Assembly (NCBI GenBank): GCA_011390335.1
Contig: JAABSO010000025.1
Span: 1 to 61,869, forward strand
Length of the DNA: 61,869 bases
DNA from: Desulfotignum sp.
Lineage (GTDB): Bacteria; Desulfobacterota; Desulfobacteria; Desulfobacterales; Desulfobacteraceae
Reading direction: 5' to 3'
In this document: piece after piece, positions 18,032 to 26,416 of the stretch
Position numbering within the stretch: position 1 is the first letter of the stretch
How the letters are laid out: each line of letters begins with the position of its first letter
Made by a program: the position numbers and the translations under genes
The notes under the pieces: generated by a model
The model's input: only the letters and a program-made list of their open reading frames with translations
What the model was told of the DNA's origin: nothing
Databases searched by the model: none

Positions 18032-19255
18032 TCAGATCACCACAACCTGTGGCAGCGGTTTGATGAAGGTTTGCCTCAGGCTGTAGGTGTAGGCGCCCTG
18101 GAACGGGATCATCAGGATATCGCCCTCCTGGATCTGCTCTCCGAAACAGGCATATCCCCATACATCATGGGGGGTGCACAAAGAACCCAGTATGCGGCAG
18201 GGCTGCTCTGTCAGGCCGGGACGGGTGAGGTTCAGCACCGGGAAATAATCGGTTTCAAACCGCTCCCATCCAACCGCATTGGTGCCGGCATCTGTGATGG
18301 CCATATCCGGCATTTTTTTGTCTGTGACCTGGACGATGATGTGCATGGCATCGTTGCAGATCCACCGTCCAGGTTCAAAACAGATGCATAAGTCTGTCAG
18401 GGGCAGAATATGTTTCTTCAGGGCGGTGTAAATTTTTTGGGCAAAGGTTTCCAGAGGCACTGAGGGCAGGTGATAATGGCGCAACGGATCTTCTGATACC
18501 AGCCATTCCCCTTTTTCCGGCCAGTACCCGCCGCCGATGTCCAAGAACCGGCAGGAGTTCAGAAAATTTGCGGGCATGTCCCGGAGCAGCCGTCCCAAGC
18601 TGCAGATGGTGTCAATCTGCCGGTCGGGGTTCAGGTTCCAGGAAGAATGAAACTGCAGCCCTGTGCATTTTAAAAACGGATGGGCCTGGATAGCCCGGTA
18701 CAGGGGCAGCAGTTGTTCGGGCATGATGCCGAATTTCTGCCACAATCCCTCAGGCTGGCAGTTGATCCGGATACCTGCGCAAAGCGGCTGCTGTTTTTTC
18801 CCCAGCAGGGCCATCAATCGCCGGCATTCCCCTGTGCTGTCCAGCAGCAGTGTGACCCGGTCCGGGTGGGCTGCTGCCAGTTCCAGTTCTGCCATGGTTT
18901 TGCCCGGACCGCTGAAAATGATGTCTTCTGCCCCCAGATCCAGGGCAGTTGCCAGTTCCAAGCCTGAAGACACATCCAGGCCCCATCCCCGGCTTACCAG
19001 TATGCGTGATATGTCCGGCAGAGAATTGCTTTTCATGGCATAGTAAAACCGCGTTTTGGGAAGATGGGCCTGAAACACGGATTGAAATCTTTGTGCCCGT
19101 TCTGTTAAAACATCGGAAACCACCAGATAAAGGGGGGTTCCATGGGCTTTTACCGCATCCAGATACCGCTGTTTCTGGTTGAGCAGCGGGACAATCTGGT
19201 CTTTGAGAAAGGCGGTGGACATGACCGGATGGGACGGGGCAGCCGGTCGGTTCAT
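18032..19255 (-). CDS. PLP-dependent decarboxylase, fold type III (ornithine/DAP family)
   Basis: 407 aa from ATG 19255, which overlaps the ATP-grasp stop as ATGA; this coupling decides the start over one 33 codons upstream. An alanine-racemase-like barrel has the PLP lysine at about K75 in FYYAMKSNSLPD, followed by GLDVSSGLELA, FHSSWNLN, LDIGGGYWPE (phosphate loop) and EPGRW. The C-terminal CTPHDVWG and GAYTYSL supply the dimer-interface Cys-x3-Asp and substrate Tyr. The family decarboxylates basic or diamino acids (ornithine, lysine, diaminopimelate, carboxynorspermidine). It is the last gene of a four-gene operon with an ATP-grasp enzyme, a transferase and a second decarboxylase-like protein, so it probably serves an unidentified amine or peptide. 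Confidence 0.85.
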   Translation of the reverse strand: MNRPAAPSHPVMSTAFLKDQIVPLLNQKQRYLDAVKAHGTPLYLVVSDVLTERAQRFQSVFQAHLPKTRFYYAMKSNSLPDISRILVSRGWGLDVSSGLELATALDLGAEDIIFSGPGKTMAELELAAAHPDRVTLLLDSTGECRRLMALLGKKQQPLCAGIRINCQPEGLWQKFGIMPEQLLPLYRAIQAHPFLKCTGLQFHSSWNLNPDRQIDTICSLGRLLRDMPANFLNSCRFLDIGGGYWPEKGEWLVSEDPLRHYHLPSVPLETFAQKIYTALKKHILPLTDLCICFEPGRWICNDAMHIIVQVTDKKMPDMAITDAGTNAVGWERFETDYFPVLNLTRPGLTEQPCRILGSLCTPHDVWGYACFGEQIQEGDILMIPFQGAYTYSLRQTFIKPLPQVVVI

Positions 19256-20517
19256 GGCTGTATCTCGATTTCCAGCCGCCGGGCCAGGAGCATGCACCTT
19301 GTTTCCGGAAAATTCCATCCCTGGGTATTGATGATCATATGCCCCAGAAGCCATGAGTCATAATCTGCGGGAGGCATGGTAATTACATGCCCTGGTTTCC
19401 GGATGATATGCAGCTGCTTTACCCGGGGTTCTGAATCCAGGATTCGGGAATTGACGGCCGTAAGTATTCCGCTTTTTTTTGCATGGATGCGGATGCCCAT
19501 GTGGGGGGTGAACCTTATATCATCCAGATGCCATGGCAGATTTGCCGCCACATCCAGGGCCAGTTTCAGTATATCCAGGTTTGCCGATACCATGAGTAGC
19601 TGGGGCAGGCAGTCTCCTCCCGGACGGGGGGTCATTTCAATAAGATACGGCCGGTTGTCTTTAACCACAAAATCAACCATGCAGATGCCGGTGTGGATGC
19701 CTAAGGTTCTTGCGGCCTTTTCCAGCAGACCGGTCAGTGATGCCATGGACATTCCCGGCGGCAGGGACCCGGGGATTTCATACCCAGCGGCTGTACCGAA
19801 CGGCAGGCCTGCCGGGGTAACTTTTTTGGCCAGACGCACCAGGGTCAGGCTGTCCGGGGTGAGGATGAAATCACAGCTGTATTCAGGTCCGCATATCCGT
19901 TCTTCCGCCAGTATCAGGCGGTCAGGATGGTCGAACAAAGGGTTCTGTTTTCTTTTCTCCAGGCCGGCGGCCAGTGTTTCCCAGGATTTTTGCGCATCTT
20001 CCCGGTTTCCGCAGTGAAACACAAGTTCGCTGCCGCTGCCCACTGCCGGTTTCAACACAAGTCCTGTGGTAACATCCGCCAGCAGCTGTACCACATCATC
20101 TGCGCAGCGTACCGGCCATACCCGGGGACAAAGGATTTCCCCGGCCTGCCATAATTGTTTGGAAACCAGCTTGTTTCTAGAGTTCTGAACCGCGGTTACA
20201 TCCGGATACTCAAGCCCAAAATTTTCTGCCAAAAGGGCGGCTGTCACCATGGACTCGCAGTCAAAGCAGGCAATGCCGGAAAGTTCCTGGTTGTATTTTT
20301 TCAGATGGACCGCCAGTGCCGGCATGATGAAGGAAAGATCGGACAAAGGACACACCAGTTCCTCGGATGGGTCAGGAGGGGGTTCCAGTGCATTTTTTCG
20401 AATGTCGGGGGCTGTGAGGAAAAGGGCCTGCCCGGGACACGCGTTTCTGATCCACTGGATGTAGTCGGCAGTGGTGCCTGCCACAAGCACTTTTGGGACT
20501 TTAGGCGCAGCGGACAT
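19252..20517 (-). CDS. ATP-grasp ligase
   Basis: 421 aa from ATG 20517 (MSAAPKVPKVLVAG), chosen because an AGAAG element lies upstream and longer starts reach deep into the previous gene. An N-terminal pre-ATP-grasp Rossmann domain (about 1-105) precedes the ATP-grasp fold: LVLKPAVGSGSELV (ATP lysine and Gly-rich loop), a LILAEERICGPEYSCDFIL strand pair and the Mg2+ site VDFVVKDNRPYLIEMTPRPG with the conserved Glu. Enzymes of this type activate a carboxylate as acyl phosphate and join it to an amine. The C-terminal ~80 residues are similar in layout to carbamoyl-phosphate-synthase-like ligases. It overlaps both neighbours (17 nt and 4 nt). The substrate is unknown. Confidence 0.85.
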   Translation of the reverse strand: MSAAPKVPKVLVAGTTADYIQWIRNACPGQALFLTAPDIRKNALEPPPDPSEELVCPLSDLSFIMPALAVHLKKYNQELSGIACFDCESMVTAALLAENFGLEYPDVTAVQNSRNKLVSKQLWQAGEILCPRVWPVRCADDVVQLLADVTTGLVLKPAVGSGSELVFHCGNREDAQKSWETLAAGLEKRKQNPLFDHPDRLILAEERICGPEYSCDFILTPDSLTLVRLAKKVTPAGLPFGTAAGYEIPGSLPPGMSMASLTGLLEKAARTLGIHTGICMVDFVVKDNRPYLIEMTPRPGGDCLPQLLMVSANLDILKLALDVAANLPWHLDDIRFTPHMGIRIHAKKSGILTAVNSRILDSEPRVKQLHIIRKPGHVITMPPADYDSWLLGHMIINTQGWNFPETRCMLLARRLEIEIQP

Positions 20518-21472
20518 GGCGTTCTTCTGCATGTATAACCGGTTTCTGAATGGATTTATGGGTGAAGAGAGCATATAAGGGAATGGGTACCAGCCGGAAC
20601 CGCTTTTTCCAGTTAAAGTCTCCGCACAGAAAATCCACATACTTCAGGTGCCGGCTGCAGGCCCATTGCAGGTGATGGCGGTTGATGAGTTTGGCTACGC
20701 CGGGAAATTCCGGGCTGGTGCCGCCGGCCAGCAGGGTATAGGTGCCTTTCCACAGAGCCCCCATGTCCACGGCGGCCAATTTTCCCCTGATGTGCACGCA
20801 GGTCATCTGCAGCAGGCCCATTTTGTCGAGAAAATCTGCCAGCAGTTCAAATGCGCGCAGAAACCGGGGGTCACTGAAATAGGCATCAGGGCCGAAGGCA
20901 TTGATATTCAGCTGGAACAGATGCGCCATATCTGACAGTCTGCCAGGAGAAATGCACACATCAGGGGATTCGAATTTTCTTATGTCTGCTGCCAGTTTTT
21001 TGCGGGTTTTACCGGCAAAGGACTGCCAAAAGGTATCAAAATTATACCGAAAGGATGCCGGAAAAAACAGGTACCTGGTTTCATCCGGGGCAAGCAGGCC
21101 GGCACCGGTCATGCCTGCCCGGCATTTGATATACCGCAGGTGAACCGGACCCGGCACCGCATCCAGAAGGTCCTGGAGTATCCCGGGGGTGCCGGCGATG
21201 ATGCGGTTCTGTTCAATCCAGGTTTTGCCCTGCCAGGTTTCTCCGGGAAACTGGACAAAATTGCCGGCTTCTTCATGCCAGGACAGGGCCAGCAGGCCCA
21301 CGGGCCGTCCTGCCTGTTCTGCCGCATGAAATGCCAGGGGCCGGTCATAGGCCTTGTGAAAACACCACCTTACCGGCCACATGTCAAACAGAACCCGGCC
21401 GGGCCACAGGTTTTCCCATATTCGTCTGCACTGGGCCGGGTCCTGGTACAGGACATGTTTTATCCTGCCCAT
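20501..21472 (-). CDS. FemAB/GNAT-like (BioF2-type) acyl or aminoacyl transferase
   Basis: 323 aa. The core fits the FemAB-like double GNAT group: FRYNFDTFWQSFAGKTRKKL, then AHLFQLNINAF, a LQMTCVHIRGKLAAVDMG strand, TYTLLAGGTSPEF and YVDFLCGDFNWKKRF. Members transfer acyl groups from CoA or amino acids from tRNA to amines, peptides or polysaccharides. The ATG directly abuts the TAA of the preceding gene (TAAATG) and lacks its own clear ribosome site, so translation is probably coupled. Assignment to the superfamily is fairly firm; the donor and acceptor are not. Confidence 0.75.
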   Translation of the reverse strand: MGRIKHVLYQDPAQCRRIWENLWPGRVLFDMWPVRWCFHKAYDRPLAFHAAEQAGRPVGLLALSWHEEAGNFVQFPGETWQGKTWIEQNRIIAGTPGILQDLLDAVPGPVHLRYIKCRAGMTGAGLLAPDETRYLFFPASFRYNFDTFWQSFAGKTRKKLAADIRKFESPDVCISPGRLSDMAHLFQLNINAFGPDAYFSDPRFLRAFELLADFLDKMGLLQMTCVHIRGKLAAVDMGALWKGTYTLLAGGTSPEFPGVAKLINRHHLQWACSRHLKYVDFLCGDFNWKKRFRLVPIPLYALFTHKSIQKPVIHAEERHVRCA

Positions 21473-21877
21473 TTAGAGTCGGTGGGTGACGGTGATCCTG
21501 GAAAAAGAGCCGCCAAAACTGGTTTGGGCAAATTGTTTAACCACTTCAGGGTCATATGTTTTACAGCTGAATACATCCAGGTATACAGTGTTGCTCAGAT
21601 TGGCAAAATGGGCGGATATCAGGGATGTTTCAATGAGCTGAACCATGGAAAATCCAGCCACTTTTTCATCTTCTCCAAAATGAACCACCTGGGTTTCTCC
21701 GAAGCGCTTCATATCAATCAATTCGCAGAGCTGCACCACAAAGGATTTGATAAATGCCGCATTCCGGATTTTTTCCGGGTCACAGTCGTAGATATCAATG
21801 GCAGATGCGATTCCCCATGCTTCAGGCATGGTTTCAAGTGTTACCTGTGCTTTTAATAATGATGATACGGTGTTCAT
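21473..21877 (-). CDS. S-adenosylmethionine-decarboxylase-like pyruvoyl protein with altered active site
   Basis: 134 aa, the length of a bacterial SpeH/SpeD proenzyme. Aligning from memory to Bacillus-type AdoMetDC, the segment from G75 to C105 matches without gaps. The pyruvoyl-forming serine is S85, the processing histidine H90 and the catalytic cysteine C105 (LDVFSC). The usual Glu-Ser-His is Thr-Ser-Leu here, and the WPE or FPE after the histidine is lost. In this family some homologues are known to have become ornithine or arginine decarboxylases, so AdoMet need not be the substrate. An AAGGAAA ribosome site precedes the ATG. It is the first enzyme gene of a tight four-gene operon. Confidence 0.75.
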   Translation of the reverse strand: MNTVSSLLKAQVTLETMPEAWGIASAIDIYDCDPEKIRNAAFIKSFVVQLCELIDMKRFGETQVVHFGEDEKVAGFSMVQLIETSLISAHFANLSNTVYLDVFSCKTYDPEVVKQFAQTSFGGSFSRITVTHRL

Positions 21878-21910
21878 GTATGGGTTTCCTTTTTTTTGGG
21901 CAGCAGGCGG

Positions 21911-22075
21911 CTACCACTTGGTTTTTTCTCTGGTTTTCTGATAGGAACGTTTGCCGGATTTTTTTTTGTGGTTCTGAATTTCCTGCCGGTCTTCCCAGCA
22001 CAGGTCTTCTTCATGGGCTTCCTTGAATTTGGGGGCCTTGTGTCTGGATTGCCTTTTGTTTTCTCGCTGCATCAT
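21911..22075 (-). CDS. Small basic protein, 54 aa
   Basis: Starts at ATG 22075 behind a good AAGGTG ribosome site at 7 nt. The product is very rich in Lys, Arg, Glu and Gln, has one cysteine (DLCWEDR) and ends KTREKTKW. It has no membrane helix or recognisable domain, so a nucleic-acid- or ribosome-associated role is conceivable. It lies 33 nt upstream of the AdoMetDC-like gene on the same strand and could be the first gene of that operon. Coding status rests on the ribosome site and composition only. Confidence 0.5.
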   Translation of the reverse strand: MMQRENKRQSRHKAPKFKEAHEEDLCWEDRQEIQNHKKKSGKRSYQKTREKTKW

Positions 22076-22237
22076 TTTTTCACCTTTTGGTCCTTGTTTT
22101 GCCGGGCCCGGATTATGCCGGGAGCCGGAGCGCTGTGGTTCAGATATAAGCAGAAAATATACCATGGCATATTTTTTTTTATATGTCGTAAAATCAGATA
22201 GTTGAAAATTCGTTGTCTGGCAGGCAGCAACAGTTTT

Positions 22238-22336
22238 CCGGTATAAATCTTCCGAATAATAATTTTCCGGTATATTTTTGCTGTTTTATTTCCGGATTTG
22301 CGGTATATGTGAAATTGTTGTATAAAAATCGGTATA
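22238..22336 (+). promoter_or_regulatory. Array of CGGTATA motifs upstream of a sigma-54 activator gene
   Basis: CGGTATA occurs at 22239, 22268, 22301 and 22330, spaced 29, 33 and 29 nt. Related CCGAATA (about 22252) and CCGGATT (about 22292) lie between. Spacing near three helical turns would put the sites on one DNA face, as expected for an oligomeric regulator. The last copy is 19 nt upstream of the GTG start. Confidence 0.55.
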
Positions 22337-22354
22337 TCACTACCTGATCATCGA

Positions 22355-23809
22355 GTGAAACATAAATTGTGGAGAAATGATCCTGTGCTGACCCGCCTTG
22401 TGTGTGCTGTAAAGGAAAAAAAACTGGCTGCCGCCATTGAAAAAAGATTGTCCCAGGCCGATATCCGGCTGAAAATTTTTCCCCATCCCCGCAATGCCTG
22501 GCAGGATCTGGTAAGAAGCTGCTCTGACGTATTTGTCATCAGCCGGACCCTGATCCCGAAACCAGTGGATGCCAGTGTGGCCATCCTCAACAATCTGCCG
22601 GAAAAACCCATTACCATCATTTTAGATGATCGGGAATCCTCACAGGAACATGCCACACTTCTGGGAGCAGGTGCGGATATGGTGCTGTATTCCGGACTGC
22701 CCCCGGATCGTCTGCTGGAGGCCATAGAAACCAGCCTCACTGCCAGGCAGCAGTTTTATGATATGAACCGGTTTGACCACAGGGGAAGATTTCAGCCCAG
22801 GCTGCATGACTTTGTTTCCAACAGCCGGGACATGCAGTTGTTTCTGGAGGAGGTGCGCCAGGTTGTTGCCAGTGATGCCAGCCTGCTGCTCCAGGGGGAG
22901 ACAGGGGTGGGAAAAGAACATCTGTCCAGGGCGATTCATCTGGAAAGCCCCCGCTCCAGCGGTCCTTTCATCGCCCTGAACATGGCCGCCATTCCGGACC
23001 AGCTTATGGAAAGCGAGTTGTTCGGCCATGAACAGGGGGCTTTTACCGGTGCCATCCGGTCCCGGCGGGGGGCGTTTGAACTGGCCCACGGCGGCACCCT
23101 TTTTCTGGATGAAATCGGGGAGATGCCCCTGAAAATGCAGTCCAAACTGCTCCGGGTCCTGCAGGATCTGGAGTTCACACCTGTAGGGGGAGAATCACCT
23201 GTGTGGGTGGATGTGCGGGTGTTTGCCGCTACCAACAAGGACCTGGACCAGGAAATCATAAACAGAAACTTCCGCCAGGACCTGTATTACCGGCTGGGGG
23301 TGATCACCTTGACACTGCCGCCGCTGCGCCGGCGCAAAGAGGATATTCCTGAAATGGCCGAACATTTTCTTGTTCAGCACGCCCAGCAGGTGGGCCGGGA
23401 GATATCAGGGTTTTCCCGGGAGGCCATACATGCCATGTGCAATTATGCCTGGCCCGGAAATGTCAGAGAACTCATGAATGTGATTGAACGGGCGGTTTTG
23501 CTCTGCCGATCGGGCAGAATCACCCTTGAGGACCTTCCGGCAGGGTTCAGGGAAAACCAGGATCTGTCTCTGGAATGGCCGGGAACCGGCAAAACAGACC
23601 CGGCAGACTGGAGCGGCCAGACCCTGGATCAGGTGAAAACTGTCCTCATCACCCAGGTGGAGAAAACATACCTTGAAATGGTGCTGAAAAAAACCCGGGG
23701 CCGGGTGGGAGAAGCAGCCAGACAGGCAGGTATTCATCCCAGGGGCCTGTATGAAAAAATGAAAAAACTGGGGATTGATAAGAACCAGTTCAAGCCCGGA
23801 CACAAATGA
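22355..23809 (+). CDS. Sigma-54-dependent transcriptional activator
   Basis: 484 aa from GTG 22355. Domains: a receiver-like N-terminal domain (about 10-130), an AAA+ domain (about 150-385) and a Fis-type HTH (GRVGEAARQAGIHPRGLYEKM) at the end. The Walker A motif GETGVGKE is at 181-188 and GAFTGA, the loop that contacts sigma-54, is at 228-233. LFLDEIGEMP is Walker B. The N-terminal domain shows IILDD and LGAGADMVLYSG but no clear phospho-acceptor Asp after beta-3, so it may not be phosphorylated by a kinase. The first gene downstream is an MscS channel; true targets are unknown. Confidence 0.92.
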   Translation: MKHKLWRNDPVLTRLVCAVKEKKLAAAIEKRLSQADIRLKIFPHPRNAWQDLVRSCSDVFVISRTLIPKPVDASVAILNNLPEKPITIILDDRESSQEHATLLGAGADMVLYSGLPPDRLLEAIETSLTARQQFYDMNRFDHRGRFQPRLHDFVSNSRDMQLFLEEVRQVVASDASLLLQGETGVGKEHLSRAIHLESPRSSGPFIALNMAAIPDQLMESELFGHEQGAFTGAIRSRRGAFELAHGGTLFLDEIGEMPLKMQSKLLRVLQDLEFTPVGGESPVWVDVRVFAATNKDLDQEIINRNFRQDLYYRLGVITLTLPPLRRRKEDIPEMAEHFLVQHAQQVGREISGFSREAIHAMCNYAWPGNVRELMNVIERAVLLCRSGRITLEDLPAGFRENQDLSLEWPGTGKTDPADWSGQTLDQVKTVLITQVEKTYLEMVLKKTRGRVGEAARQAGIHPRGLYEKMKKLGIDKNQFKPGHK

Positions 23810-23890
23810 TATGGGAAATGGTCCTGATCCTCTTTATTTTCCAGGTGGTTTTCAGTAAAGTGTATTTGTACAATCAGGCAAACAAGAAAC

Positions 23891-26416
23891 ATGCCCTCAA
23901 GGACTGCAGGAGCAAATATGGGGAAAAAATACCGTGTTGCAGGACCGGCCGCATGGCTGGTATGGTTCAGTCTTCTGCTGTGGCTTTGTCTGCCGGCCGT
24001 TGCACAGAATGATGCTACGCCGCCTCCGGAGACCCGGTATCTTCAGGCCCAGTTTGGCCAGGTCCTTGAAAAAACAACCAGAGAGATTGCATCCCTGGAG
24101 TCAGACCTGGCTGCTGAAAATCAGCATCTGAAAGAGGATCAGAAGCAGCAGGAGAGATACCATACCAGCATTGCTTTTTTGCGGGATCTTGTCATCTCCG
24201 GGGTGGGAATTTCTGTACTTGAAAAAGGGGTGGAAGAGGTCAACCTGTCCATGGCTGCTATCCAGTCCCGGCTCCAGGATATGCAACAGCGCATGGACAA
24301 GTTCCGCCAGATCCTGTTGTCAACCGAGGAAAGAGCGGCCCTGCTGGATCAGCGCATTCTGGACTCTGAATCAGATCTCGTGCTGGACCCTGCAATTGTA
24401 AAAGAGTACCGCCAGTACCGGGAACTGCTCCAGAAAAAACAACAGATCCTGTCAGCGATCCTGGATGTACTGTCACAACAAAGCACAATCAATACAGACC
24501 TTTTCAGTTCCTTTGAAGAGATCCGCACCAGACTGCAGGACCAGATAAAAGAAAAAAAAGGGGATCAGATGTTCCAGCGCACAGAGCGGTGGGATATGAC
24601 CTGGGACGGCAAAACCTGGAAAAAGGAATGGGAGCGGGCATCAGAATTTATAAAAAATCTGCTGACCGGTTCGCTTCTCAAAGAAAAATGGCTTGTTGTA
24701 ACAAAACAGGCCGGGTTTTCCGATGCCATGGTTTTTGGGGGATTGCTTCTGGCTGCATTGGCCGGATTCAGGGGGTTGGCTGTTGCCAGAAAAAAACCGG
24801 GATTTCAGGCGCTGGCATGCCAGCGCACCGGATATCCCCTGCTTTTGATCCAGGCCTGCGCCCCTCTGGTGATCTGGATACTGCTGGTCCATATACTTGC
24901 AAAAACACGCATCAACCAGTTTTTCCCGGATCTTATCCAGTTTCTATTTGCATCTCTGCTGGTTGTGCTGACAACCCGGATCACCTTTGTGGCCCTGCGG
25001 CTGGTTGTACAGGAAAAACAGGCCGGGTTTCTGGCGCTGGTGCTGCGGTGGCAGCCGGCGTTTGTCTGGGGAATACGCATATTTGCATTTTTGTATCTGT
25101 TCATCTACCGGTTTATCTCTTTTCAGAGCGCTGTACTGCCTGTGCTGCGGTTTGTATTTGAAGTACTGCTGGTTCTTGGTGTGTTTTTATTTTTCAAAGA
25201 GATCAGCCGCATGGAATGCAGGCCGAAATACCTCAAGGCAGCTGCACCATTTTCCAAGGCAGTGGTATTGACCGGGCTTGTTGCAGATGCAGCCGGGTAC
25301 ACATATTTTGCAGCCTATTGGTATATCTCATGGGGGATTACCATTGCGGTTTTGTGCATAACCACACTGCTGGTGTATTCCATGCAGGATGTGGACCAGA
25401 AATTCAAACAGGCATTTGAGCCGGAAACCGGCAGTATCCACGGCATCTCCTATCCCTTTTACTGGATTTTATCCAATGGCATTTATCTGCTGATCGCTGT
25501 TTTGGTACTCCTGGGACTTGCCTTTTCCTGGGGTGCGGGAGAACGCATTTTTCCATCCATCTGGCAGGTGTTCACCCGCCAGTACACCATGGGAAAAATC
25601 CATCTGAGCCTGTCAAGCTTCTTTTTTGCATTTCTGGTTATTTTTGTCACCTATGTGGCTTCCAGGTTCTGGAAACAGGTGATGTCTGACAGTATTCTTG
25701 CAAAAAGCGGTCTTTCCAAGGGTGCCAAAGATTCTGTGATCACGATCAGTATCTATGTTGTATGGGCCATTGGCATCCTTTTCAGCCTGACGGCATTCGG
25801 GTTGAATACCACCTCTCTGGCAGTGGTGTTCGGGGCGCTGAGCATCGGGCTTGGTTTCGGGCTGCAGAACATATTCAACAATTTCGTCAGCGGATTGATT
25901 CTGCTGTTTGAGCGGCCCATCCAGGTAGGGGATGTGGTGGAGGTGGGCAGTGTATGGGGGGAGGTCAAAAAAATCAATGTCCGGTCCACCCTGGTCCAGA
26001 CCTATGACAACGCCTCTTTGATTATCCCCAATTCCGAATTCATAAGTTCTCTGGTCACCAACTGGAGCCACAGGGATCCCTATATCCGCAGGGATGTGAA
26101 ACTGGGGGTGGCATATGGATCTGATACAGCCCTGGTGGAGAAGCTTTTGTTCCAGGCAGCGGATGCGGTGAAAGAGGTGTATCATTATCCGCGAAAACCC
26201 CAGGTGCAGTTCATTGATTTTGGTGAAAGCTCCCTTGATTTCAGGCTGCGGTTCTGGACCACCATAGATGAGTTTCTTACAGCTGAAACCCGGCTGCGGT
26301 TTGAAATTGACCGGTTGTTCAGAAAAAACAATGTTGTCATTCCATTTCCCCAGCGTGATGTGCACATGAAGGGCTTGCCGGAACAGGAAAAAACAGGAGA
26401 CAAGCATGACAAGTAA
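23891..26416 (+). CDS. Large MscS-family mechanosensitive channel with periplasmic coiled-coil domain
   Basis: 841 aa from ATG 23891; ATG 23918 would place the signal peptide (LVWFSLLLWLCLPAVAQ) closer to the N-terminus. After cleavage, about 200 periplasmic residues are heptad-rich (EKTTREIASLESDLAAENQ and similar). About ten membrane helices follow, then the MscS core: GLQNIFNNFVSGLILLFERP, QVGDVVEVG and IIPNSEFISSLVTNWS. Such MscK/KefA-like channels open under membrane tension or control ion release. It overlaps the next gene by 11 nt, hinting that the binding protein and kinase downstream are co-expressed. Confidence 0.9.
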   Translation: MPSRTAGANMGKKYRVAGPAAWLVWFSLLLWLCLPAVAQNDATPPPETRYLQAQFGQVLEKTTREIASLESDLAAENQHLKEDQKQQERYHTSIAFLRDLVISGVGISVLEKGVEEVNLSMAAIQSRLQDMQQRMDKFRQILLSTEERAALLDQRILDSESDLVLDPAIVKEYRQYRELLQKKQQILSAILDVLSQQSTINTDLFSSFEEIRTRLQDQIKEKKGDQMFQRTERWDMTWDGKTWKKEWERASEFIKNLLTGSLLKEKWLVVTKQAGFSDAMVFGGLLLAALAGFRGLAVARKKPGFQALACQRTGYPLLLIQACAPLVIWILLVHILAKTRINQFFPDLIQFLFASLLVVLTTRITFVALRLVVQEKQAGFLALVLRWQPAFVWGIRIFAFLYLFIYRFISFQSAVLPVLRFVFEVLLVLGVFLFFKEISRMECRPKYLKAAAPFSKAVVLTGLVADAAGYTYFAAYWYISWGITIAVLCITTLLVYSMQDVDQKFKQAFEPETGSIHGISYPFYWILSNGIYLLIAVLVLLGLAFSWGAGERIFPSIWQVFTRQYTMGKIHLSLSSFFFAFLVIFVTYVASRFWKQVMSDSILAKSGLSKGAKDSVITISIYVVWAIGILFSLTAFGLNTTSLAVVFGALSIGLGFGLQNIFNNFVSGLILLFERPIQVGDVVEVGSVWGEVKKINVRSTLVQTYDNASLIIPNSEFISSLVTNWSHRDPYIRRDVKLGVAYGSDTALVEKLLFQAADAVKEVYHYPRKPQVQFIDFGESSLDFRLRFWTTIDEFLTAETRLRFEIDRLFRKNNVVIPFPQRDVHMKGLPEQEKTGDKHDK

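Noticed and set aside
23806..24012. 68-codon frame between the sigma-54 activator and MscS genes
   Set aside because: Only its first ~25 residues look like a membrane helix and the rest lies out of frame inside the MscS signal-peptide region; no ribosome site.
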